A DNA stretch of 25,937 nt from an uncultured Clostridia bacterium (GTDB lineage Bacteria > Bacillota > Clostridia > TANB77 > CAG-508), in assembly GCA_934178555.1 (NCBI GenBank), contig CAKPQL010000018.1, positions 1 to 25,937 on the forward strand, given 5' to 3'. A program made the translations under genes and the position numbers. How positions within the stretch are numbered: the stretch's first letter is position 1; each line of letters starts with the position of its first letter. Positions 16,434 to 23,374 of the stretch are shown here, piece after piece. A model generated the notes under the pieces. The model saw only the letters and a list, made by a program, of their open reading frames with translations. It ran no database searches and was not told the origin of the DNA.

Positions 16434-17660
16434 ATGCAAGAGAGAAGTTTAAAATTGTACAACACAGATAAAACATTTTTTGTTAAAATTTCCAATAAAT
16501 TAACTCAATTATTGATGCCTACTAAATTTGGTATTAATAATATTATGATTTCAATAAAAAGAAGCAATGTACTAAAATCTTATTACAATTACAAAGAAAT
16601 TGTAATACAAAATGACTCAGAAAAAGAAGAACAAGCGAGTCAAAAGTATGAAGAAACTTATGCTTTATATTTGGAGGCAATAGACAAATACATAATGGAA
16701 TCTTTATATAAAAAAGTAAAAAACAACTTAGCAAGTCAATTCGAAAAAGATGCATTATCAAATTATTATACAATTGTAAATTTAAAAGATAAGTATTATA
16801 CAGAATATAAATACAGAAAGCAAAAATATTTGCTAGAACTAGAATATAAAGGAATATCTGCACAGAACAAAGTAGCATTATTAAATAAAATGAATCCATT
16901 TTATGTGGAAAAGATGGATTCATTATACAAAGGAATAATAAAGAATTATTCTGTACAATTGGTAGATAGCATGGATAAGTATGCTAATAAAGATGAGATA
17001 TACTCTAAAATATTTGATACAATAGAGGAATATGTTATCAATGTTTTGCCTATAAAAATGCAACAACAAGAAAATAAAAATAATAAAGAATTACTAGCTG
17101 AATATGATAGATATCAAAGATTTTTAGCAGGTAAATTAGATGATATAGATATACTAGAAAAAAATATAGTCTTACTTGCTATAAGTAGAATGATATTTAC
17201 ACATAGTTTACCGCTTGTAACAGCAGAAAAATGTTATGTTAGATTATTAAAAAATGCTAGAAATTTAATTGTAAAATATAATGGAACTAGTAAATATAAT
17301 AATATATATTGTTTGTTATTAAAATTTATAGAAGAATATAATTTAAAAATATTATCTACAAAAGTGTATTGGGACAAGCCGGTGCAAAGAGATGAATATA
17401 AAAAATTCTGGAATGAATATAAAGAAATACAAAAAATATCAAGTGAGAATATGAGAAAAGAAAAACAAGAAATATTATTTATAAAAAATGATTTAAAAGC
17501 TTTAAATCAAAGTAAAAATGATTACCATGAAATAATAGATATTTACAAGAAAAGATTAGTAGAATTAGGAGCAATGAGACAATTAAAAAACAAATCAAAA
17601 ACATTAAAAAATTGCAAGTATGCAGGAAATATAAGACAGAAAATTAACGAAAAAGTATAG
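16434..17660 (+). CDS. Unknown lysine/tyrosine-rich cytoplasmic protein in the position of phoH-pgpH
   Basis: I recognise no family in this 408-residue protein. It has no signal peptide or membrane segment, is rich in K, Y, N and E, and is predicted mainly helical. Long amphipathic stretches (about 55-170 and 330-390) could form coiled coils. A short basic C-terminus holds the single CKYAGN segment. The frame opens with GTG at 16425, but the AAGGGG at 16418-16422 is too close to that codon and well spaced from the ATG at 16434. It begins 17 nt after yqfD and ends 33 nt before ybeY, where Bacillus and most Clostridia carry phoH and the HD hydrolase pgpH. Its place in the sporulation operon suggests, but does not prove, a sporulation role. 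Confidence 0.7.
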   Translation: MQERSLKLYNTDKTFFVKISNKLTQLLMPTKFGINNIMISIKRSNVLKSYYNYKEIVIQNDSEKEEQASQKYEETYALYLEAIDKYIMESLYKKVKNNLASQFEKDALSNYYTIVNLKDKYYTEYKYRKQKYLLELEYKGISAQNKVALLNKMNPFYVEKMDSLYKGIIKNYSVQLVDSMDKYANKDEIYSKIFDTIEEYVINVLPIKMQQQENKNNKELLAEYDRYQRFLAGKLDDIDILEKNIVLLAISRMIFTHSLPLVTAEKCYVRLLKNARNLIVKYNGTSKYNNIYCLLLKFIEEYNLKILSTKVYWDKPVQRDEYKKFWNEYKEIQKISSENMRKEKQEILFIKNDLKALNQSKNDYHEIIDIYKKRLVELGAMRQLKNKSKTLKNCKYAGNIRQKINEKV

Positions 17661-17693
17661 GACATAGACAGAGTAAATAAAAGGAGGCAACAA

Positions 17694-18161
17694 TTGAAAG
17701 TTGTACAAATAAACTATGATGAAGTAGAAAAAAATATAGAATATGAAGAAATAATAAATAAAGTAGTGGAAAAATGCTTTGAAGAAGAAAAGTTGCTAAA
17801 TAAAAATATATACATAAATATAATATTAACAACGCCAAATAGTATTAGAGAAATAAATAAGCAGTATAGAAACATAGATAAAGAAACAGATGTATTGTCT
17901 TTCCCAATGTTTGAAAAAGATGAGATATTAGACATAAATCCTAGTATACAAGAAGTATTAGGAGATATTATAATTTCAATAGATAGAGTACAAGAACAGG
18001 CTAATGAGTATGGGCATAGTTTTACAAGAGAATTAGCATATATGGTGGTTCATGGATTCTATCATTTAATGGGATATGACCATATGGAGGAAAATGATAA
18101 GCTACAGATGAGAAAAAAAGAAGAAACTATATTAAACAAATTAAATATAATACGAGATTAG
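17694..18161 (+). CDS. ybeY: Endoribonuclease YbeY (rRNA maturation factor)
   Basis: YbeY is a zinc-dependent single-strand RNase involved in 16S rRNA 3'-end maturation and ribosome quality control. The 155-residue protein carries the metal-binding motif HGFYHLMGYDH (His120, His124, His130), preceded by TDVLSFPM and LGDIIIS, all standard for the family. Translation starts at TTG 17694, preceded by a strong AAAGGAGG; no better ATG exists near the conserved N-terminus. Confidence 0.93.
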   Translation: MKVVQINYDEVEKNIEYEEIINKVVEKCFEEEKLLNKNIYINIILTTPNSIREINKQYRNIDKETDVLSFPMFEKDEILDINPSIQEVLGDIIISIDRVQEQANEYGHSFTRELAYMVVHGFYHLMGYDHMEENDKLQMRKKEETILNKLNIIRD

Positions 18162-18221
18162 TTATAAAATATTTTTAGGGTTGTTTTTTATAAAAATATA
18201 TTAAATAAAGGGGATAGTAAA

Positions 18222-19286
18222 ATGAGTAAAAGAGAGTTGAACGAAAAGAAAAAATCAAAAGTAATTTTTCCTATTATTGCAATAATAATACTTGCTATAG
18301 CAGCAGGAGTTACATTGTATATGATGAAAGGAAAGGAAAATCAAGCAGTAGCACAAACAGATGCTGATAATAATACCTCAATACAAACGCCAGAGCCTGA
18401 AAAAAAGATACAAATATACACAGGTACAGATAGACCAATAGCAGTAATGATAGACAATAATACAAATGCATGGCCACAAGCAGGAATAAATGATGCATAT
18501 ATGGTATATGAGATAATTGTTGAAGGCGGAGAAACAAGACTAATGGCTGTATTTAAAAATGTAAATCTAGATAAAATTGGACCAGTAAGAAGTTCAAGAC
18601 ATTACTTTATAGATTATGCAATGGAAAATGATGCAATATATGCTCATTATGGATGGAGCCCACAAGCACAGTCAGACATATCAAAATATGGAATAAATAA
18701 TATAAATGGAATATATGAAGATGCAGGATATTGGAGAGATAGTGTAAAAAAAGCTCCGCATAATGCATTAACGAGTACAGATAAATTATTAGCAGTAGCA
18801 AATAGAAGAGGATATAGAACAACATCTAATCAGGAAAGTGTATTAAATTATACAACAGATGAAGTTTTACTAGAAGATGGACAGACTGCTACATATGTAA
18901 AAATACCATATACTTCATACAATGTAATTGAATTTAAGTATAACGAAGAAACACAGAGATATACTAAATATGCGAAAGGAAAAAAACAAACAGAATTATC
19001 AACAGGAAATGACATAACAACTAAAAATATAATAATAACATTTGCTGAAAACTATACATTAACAGATGCTGAAAATAAAGGAAGACAAGGTATAAAAAAC
19101 ATAGGAAAGTTAAAAGGATATTATATAACAAATGGAAAGGCAATAGAAATAACATGTGAGAAAAATGACAGAAAATCACAAACAGTATATAAAGATTTAC
19201 AAGGTAACGAAATAAAAGTAAATGATGGAAATACATTTGTACAAATTTGTCCATTAAAAGCAAACGTGACATTTACTCAAGAATAA
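18222..19286 (+). CDS. DUF3048 (YerB-like) membrane-anchored protein
   Basis: The 354-residue protein has a lysine-rich N-terminus and one membrane anchor (about 15-35), without an obvious lipobox Cys. A short acidic linker and a DUF3048 domain follow. Typical DUF3048 landmarks are RPIAVMIDNNTNAWPQAG, YEIIVEGGETRLMAVF, KIGPVRSSRHYFID, AHYGWSPQAQ and KAPHNALTS. The C-terminal part (about 225-345) is the second DUF3048 lobe. The domain is extracellular; B. subtilis YerB is its best-known member and its function is undefined. A GGGG Shine-Dalgarno precedes the ATG. It sits between ybeY and era, where dgkA and cdd are usual. Confidence 0.88.
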   Translation: MSKRELNEKKKSKVIFPIIAIIILAIAAGVTLYMMKGKENQAVAQTDADNNTSIQTPEPEKKIQIYTGTDRPIAVMIDNNTNAWPQAGINDAYMVYEIIVEGGETRLMAVFKNVNLDKIGPVRSSRHYFIDYAMENDAIYAHYGWSPQAQSDISKYGINNINGIYEDAGYWRDSVKKAPHNALTSTDKLLAVANRRGYRTTSNQESVLNYTTDEVLLEDGQTATYVKIPYTSYNVIEFKYNEETQRYTKYAKGKKQTELSTGNDITTKNIIITFAENYTLTDAENKGRQGIKNIGKLKGYYITNGKAIEITCEKNDRKSQTVYKDLQGNEIKVNDGNTFVQICPLKANVTFTQE

Positions 19287-19322
19287 ATTATTAAAATAAA
19301 AAGCATAACAGAAAGGATTAGC

Positions 19323-20229
19323 ATGGAAAATTTTAAATCAGGATTCGTTTCAATAATAGGAAAAACAAATGTAGGCAAATCTACACTCCTTAACGCTCTA
19401 GTTGGTGAAAAGATAGCTATAATGGCAAACAAAACCCAAACAACTAGAACAGCAATAAAAGGAATAGTAAACAGAGACAATGCACAAATAGTTTTTATAG
19501 ATACACCACGGAATACATAAACCAAAAAACAAATTAAATGAAATAATGTTAAATACGGCATACGAAACAATACAAGATGTAGATGTCATATTGTTTTTGA
19601 TAGATGCAACAAAAACATATATTGGTAAGGCAGAAAGCGAGATACTTGAAAGACTAAAGCAAAAAAATACGAAAACGATATTAATAATAAACAAAATAGA
19701 TTTAGTAAAAAAAGAAAAATTACTAGAAATAATGAAATTATATAGTAATGAATACGATTTTGAAGAAATTATACCAATATCAGCAGTAAAAAAGGATGGA
19801 ATAGAGTTAATATTAAATAAAATTGTATCACTTTTGCCAGTAGGTCCTGCATATTATGATATAGAAGAATACACAGATCAAACTATGAGACAAATATCTG
19901 AAGAAATAATAAGAGAAAAAGCGCTAATGTTTTTAAATGAAGAAGTGCCACATGGAATATATGTAGAAATTGAAAAATACACAAATAGAAAAACTACAAA
20001 GCAAGAAGACATATATGATATAGAAGCAACTATATATTGTTTAAGAGATTCTCATAAAGGAATAATAATAGGAAAAAATGGAGCAATGCTAAAAAGAATT
20101 GGGCAAACAGCAAGAATAGAATTAGAAAAGCTTTTAGAAACAAAAGTAAATTTAAAATTGTGGGTAAAAGTAAAAGAAGATTGGCAAGACAAAGAATCAA
20201 TAGTAAAAAAGTTTGATACGACAAAATAA
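19323..20229 (+). pseudogene. era: GTPase Era gene split by a single-base frameshift (may still be expressed)
   Basis: Era is a GTPase that assists 30S assembly through 16S rRNA binding. Read in two frames the gene is complete: GKTNVGKST (G1) near residues 13-21, the G2 TTRTAIKG region, G3 DTPG, G4 NKID, and a C-terminal KH domain with GIIIGKNGAMLKRIG. Joined length is about 301 residues, the normal Era size. The break is at 19509: codons run GAT ACA CCA CGG and reach TAA at 19518-19520. Omitting one C gives CCA GGA ATA CAT AAA CCA, restoring DTPGIHKP exactly. There is no other damage. The 65-residue zero-frame product would be non-functional. Sequencing error, a fresh mutation and +1 recoding are all possible. 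AGAAAGGA precedes the ATG. Confidence 0.92.
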
Positions 20230-20240
20230 AAGAATTTGTG

Positions 20241-20283
20241 CCAAAATATATAACTAAAATTCGTTCTTTATTATATGTTTTGG
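20241..20283 (+). other. Hairpin in the era-yqzL gap
   Basis: Arms 20241-20252 and 20272-20283 pair over 12 bp (one T-G wobble) around a 19-nt loop. They lie in the 144-nt space between era and yqzL, with no T-run following. It could be a processing or stability element, or an incomplete attenuator. The remainder of the gap is AT-rich up to the yqzL Shine-Dalgarno. Confidence 0.4.
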
Positions 20284-20373
20284 TGTGAACACAAACTAAT
20301 AAAAAAATGTTGCATAAAATTTTCAAAAAAGCTAATGATAAAATTAAAGGTAACTTTGAGAGGAGTGAATTGT

Positions 20374-20520
20374 ATGATAAAACAAATAGCTTGGAATACC
20401 TTTAAAAATACTGGAAATATAGATACTTTTTTAGAATATACACAATTAAAAGATATAGAAAACAATATAAGGATTGAAGAAAATGGGAATTGTAAAAACA
20501 AAGGGAATAATAATTGCTGA
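20374..20520 (+). CDS. yqzL: YqzL-family small protein
   Basis: This 48-residue ORF begins at the ATG preceded by GAGAGGAG. The longer open frame back to 20275 has no ribosome site. The pattern W-TFKNTGNIDTFLEY matches the short YqzL proteins encoded between era and recO in many Bacillota. Their function is unknown. It ends in TGA, one of only two TGA stops seen in the window, and its last 38 nt overlap the recO start. That overlap implies translational coupling. Confidence 0.75.
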   Translation: MIKQIAWNTFKNTGNIDTFLEYTQLKDIENNIRIEENGNCKNKGNNNC

Positions 20521-21200
20521 AAATAACAATGGTGATTTTGATAAGATGTTAACAATGTTAACACCAGGATTGCGGAAAAATTGGGTGCGCTGCAAAAGGG
20601 GCGAGAAGACCTAAAAGCCTTCTTATGTCAGGCACTCAATTTTTGTGCTTTGGAGAATACATTTTGTACAAAGGTAGTAATACATATAATATAAATTCTT
20701 GTGAAAGTATAGAAATGTTTTATGATATAAGAGTGGATTTGGACAAGTTAAAATATGCAGTATATATAACCAAGATAATAAATGATGTAACAACAGAAAA
20801 TCAAAATAGCTATAAAATATTACAGCTATTTTTAAATACATTGTATGTTATATCAAAAACGGACAAAGATTTAGATTTGGTAATATCAATATTCAGGATA
20901 AGATTAATGTCAATAATAGGCTTTAGACCTAGTATAGATAAATGTACTATATGTGGAGAAAAAGAAGAATTTAGTTATTTTAGCTTTTTGGACAATGGAT
21001 TTAAATGTACAAACTGCGGAAATCTTGATAAAGGTGCAGTAAAAATATCAGAAACAACAAAAGATGCAATAAGATATATAGTATTATCAGATGCCAAAAA
21101 AATATATAGTTTTGAGGTAAACGAGGAATCTAAAAGAGAATTAGAAATTGTTTCGAAATTATATTTAACAGAAAAATTAGAAAAGGAATATAAAATTTAA
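20483..21200 (+). pseudogene. recO: DNA repair protein RecO gene split by a single-base frameshift (may still be expressed)
   Basis: RecO loads RecA with RecR during recombinational repair. The gene starts at ATG 20483 inside yqzL: MGIVKTKGIIIAE and then MLTMLTPGL. At 20573 the zero frame reads TTG CGG AAA AAT and meets TAA at 20612-20614, after 43 residues. Omitting one C gives TTG GGA AAA ATT GGG TGC, restoring the conserved GLGKIGCAAKGARRPKS OB-fold loop. The remaining frame encodes a full RecO with the CTIC..CTNC zinc finger. Joined length is about 238 residues, normal for the family. The break has the same form as in era (an extra C directly before GGA). No other damage is seen. Confidence 0.9.
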
Positions 21201-21229
21201 GAAAAAACTAAAAAATATGTAAAAAATGT

Positions 21230-21258
21230 TTGAAAAAAATAACAAGTTAATATATAAT
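21230..21258 (+). promoter_or_regulatory. Sigma-A-type promoter for hpf
   Basis: TTGAAA (21230-21235), a 17-nt spacer and a consensus TATAAT (21253-21258) lie 29 nt before the hpf ATG. This is the best-spaced promoter in the window. Stationary-phase control, usual for hpf, cannot be read from it. Confidence 0.7.
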
Positions 21259-21287
21259 AGAAAAAAACATTGAAGGGAGAAATAATT

Positions 21288-21824
21288 ATGAGTACAAAAA
21301 TTACAGGAAAAGATTTAAAAGCAACTGAGGCAATTAAAGATTATGTTGATAAAAAATTAGAAAGAATAGAAAAATATTTTGAAGAGGAACTTGATACAAC
21401 TGTTACAATAAGAACAGAAAAATCAGAACAAATAGCAGAAATATCAGTTAAAGTAAATTCAAATGTATTTAGAGCAGTTACAGCACATAAAGATTTATAT
21501 GCATCAATAGATAAAGATATAGATATATTAGAAGGACAAATTAGAAAATGGAAAACACAAAAAGATAGAGCAAATAAAGAAGGTTCTATAAAACAAATGG
21601 AAACAATATCACAAGAAAAAAGAGAAGCAGAAATTGAAAATGAAATAATAAAAACATTATATTATGAAATAAAACCAATGACAGCAGAAGATGCAAAATT
21701 AAAATTACAAGAAAAACCAGCTAATATGTTCTTACCATTTATAAATATTGAAACAAACAAGGTAAATGTAATATACAAAATTAAAGATGGAAAAAACTAT
21801 GGTATAGTTGAACCAGAGGCATAG
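21288..21824 (+). CDS. hpf: Ribosome hibernation promoting factor, long form
   Basis: Long HPF binds the decoding centre of 30S subunits and dimerises 70S ribosomes into inactive 100S particles. The 178-residue protein has the N-terminal S30AE/RaiA domain (about 1-95, beginning with TKITGKDLKATEAIKDYV and including HKDLYASIDKDID). A linker follows, then the C-terminal dimerisation domain (about 120-178, with KPMTAEDAKLKL and FINIETNKVNVIYK). The frame is open from TTG 21270, but AAGGGAGA at ideal spacing selects ATG 21288. It is monocistronic, with its own promoter and a terminator 10 nt after the stop. Confidence 0.93.
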   Translation: MSTKITGKDLKATEAIKDYVDKKLERIEKYFEEELDTTVTIRTEKSEQIAEISVKVNSNVFRAVTAHKDLYASIDKDIDILEGQIRKWKTQKDRANKEGSIKQMETISQEKREAEIENEIIKTLYYEIKPMTAEDAKLKLQEKPANMFLPFINIETNKVNVIYKIKDGKNYGIVEPEA

Positions 21825-21834
21825 ATCAAAAGAA

Positions 21835-21863
21835 GGGCGATTAATATAATAATCGCCTATTTT
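21835..21863 (+). terminator. Intrinsic terminator after hpf
   Basis: An 8-bp perfect stem (21836-21843 with 21850-21857, extended by a G-T pair) with a 6-nt loop is followed by TATTTT. It lies immediately downstream of the hpf stop. Confidence 0.8.
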
Positions 21864-21881
21864 GTATATAAACATTATTAT

Positions 21882-21913
21882 CTTAATCAGGATAGAATTG
21901 TATTCTGATTAAG
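21882..21913 (+). promoter_or_regulatory. 13-bp dyad/hairpin in the leader of murT
   Basis: Arms 21882-21894 and 21901-21913 are complementary over 13 bp with one G-T wobble and a 6-nt centre, 32 nt upstream of the murT ATG. No T-run follows, so it is not a terminator. It could be an operator dyad or an mRNA leader hairpin for the murT-gatD-racemase genes. I saw no convincing promoter next to it. Confidence 0.45.
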
Positions 21914-21944
21914 AAGACAAGATACGAGAAAGGAATTCATCAAA

Positions 21945-23309
21945 ATGGAAAAAATAAGATTTCATATAGCCTTAATATTTGGCAAAATAGTGGCTTTTGT
22001 AGTAAATATAGTGGCAAAAGGAAGGGGAACAAATCTTTCAGGTAAGTATGCTTATAGAATATCTAAAAATTTTATAAAGAACTTTAAAAACATAGATTAT
22101 AATAAAATTGTGTTTATTACAGGAACAAACGGAAAATCAACTACTAATAATATGATAATAAACGCATTAAAAACAGCAGGAAAAACAGTTACAACTAATT
22201 TGGAAGGTGCAAATCTAATTACTGGAATTGCTACAGCAATGATAAAAAATTCTACTATTTTTGGAAAAATAAAAACAGAGTATATGGTTTTTGAAACAGA
22301 TGAAAGATATTTAAAACGTATTCATGACCAACTACCAGCTAAAAATATATGTATAACAAATTTACAAAAGGACCAAGTTCAAAGAAATGGCGAACCGGAT
22401 TTTATATATCAAAAAATTAAAGAAGTACTAAATAAAGATATGACGATATATGTAAATAACGAAGAACCAAGAGCAAAATCTTTTGAAGACATTGGATGTA
22501 AAGTAGTTTATTATGGAATAGAAAGAAATGAAAAATCTTTTGAAAAGAATAGTTTTTATGATGTTACTTTACCTTGTCCAAAATGTAATGATAAGATTAA
22601 ATTTGAATATTATAATATTGACAATGTAGGAAAATTTGAATGTTCAAATTGTGGATATAGAAGTGAAGATAATATAGAATTTTTTGCAAAAAATATTAAT
22701 TATGATGAAAAAACTTTTGAATGTAATAATATAAAATATACAATGAATTATACACAGCCATTTTTCTTGTATAATTATGTACTATGCATTGCTATATGTA
22801 AAAGTTTTGGAATATCAGAAGAAAAAATCCAAGAATCATTTGCAACCTTTAAAAATATTGGAGGTAGATTAGAAACAATAAAATATAAAGATAAAGAAAT
22901 AAAATATATACGTATAAAGCAAGAAAACCCAGAAACTTTACAATCTGCTTTAGATTATGTTGCATTAGATAAAACACCAAAAATATTAGCTATAGGACTT
23001 GAAGAATTGAAAGATTTTAAACCATATTATACAAATACATTTTATGGATTCGACTGCGATTATGATGAATTAATAAATTCTAATATAGATAAATATATAT
23101 GCTTTTCAGAAGCAGTTGCGTATGATAGTGCAAACATATTAATATATGCAGGGGTAGAAAAAGATAAGATTACTGTACTTCCAACAGAAGAAATTGAAGA
23201 TGTACTAGCAGAATTAGATAAAAGTGAAACAAAGAATGTTTATTTAATAACTTGGTTACATGCGTATGAGGCACTAGAAAGACACATGAAAGAATTGAAT
23301 AAAGAGTAA
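21945..23309 (+). CDS. murT: MurT-like Mur ligase subunit (lipid II isoglutaminyl synthase family), divergent
   Basis: MurT and GatD normally amidate the D-Glu of lipid II. The 454-residue protein has a hydrophobic N-terminal helix (about 8-24), the Mur-ligase P-loop GTNGKSTT (60-67), ETDE (117-120), a Cys4 zinc ribbon (C211, C214, C233, C236) and the C-terminal DUF1727-type domain. Several MurT landmarks are altered. The usual N-ADGRD-SWI-D segment, which includes the Asp contributed to GatD's triad in S. aureus, reads LEELKDFKPYYTNTFYGFD (about 352-370). The usual G-FN-YN motif is PFFLYN. ATP binding looks intact, so a ligase or kinase-like reaction is plausible, but glutaminase cooperation is doubtful. 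AGAAAGGAA precedes the ATG. Confidence 0.85.
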   Translation: MEKIRFHIALIFGKIVAFVVNIVAKGRGTNLSGKYAYRISKNFIKNFKNIDYNKIVFITGTNGKSTTNNMIINALKTAGKTVTTNLEGANLITGIATAMIKNSTIFGKIKTEYMVFETDERYLKRIHDQLPAKNICITNLQKDQVQRNGEPDFIYQKIKEVLNKDMTIYVNNEEPRAKSFEDIGCKVVYYGIERNEKSFEKNSFYDVTLPCPKCNDKIKFEYYNIDNVGKFECSNCGYRSEDNIEFFAKNINYDEKTFECNNIKYTMNYTQPFFLYNYVLCIAICKSFGISEEKIQESFATFKNIGGRLETIKYKDKEIKYIRIKQENPETLQSALDYVALDKTPKILAIGLEELKDFKPYYTNTFYGFDCDYDELINSNIDKYICFSEAVAYDSANILIYAGVEKDKITVLPTEEIEDVLAELDKSETKNVYLITWLHAYEALERHMKELNKE

Positions 23310-23374
23310 TATAGACAAAAATAACATATTTGTTATCTGATTAATAAAAAATGAATCTTATGGGAGGTAAACCA

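Noticed and set aside
19500..19515. Classic P-site slippage as the mechanism of +1 shifting in era and recO
   Set aside because: Pro-tRNA on CCA or Leu-tRNA on TTG would not re-pair well one base later (CAC, TGC). If recoding occurs, out-of-frame A-site decoding is more likely.
20275..20373. 33-residue N-terminal extension of YqzL
   Set aside because: No Shine-Dalgarno, and it overlaps the gap hairpin; YqzL similarity starts at ATG 20374, which has a strong ribosome site.
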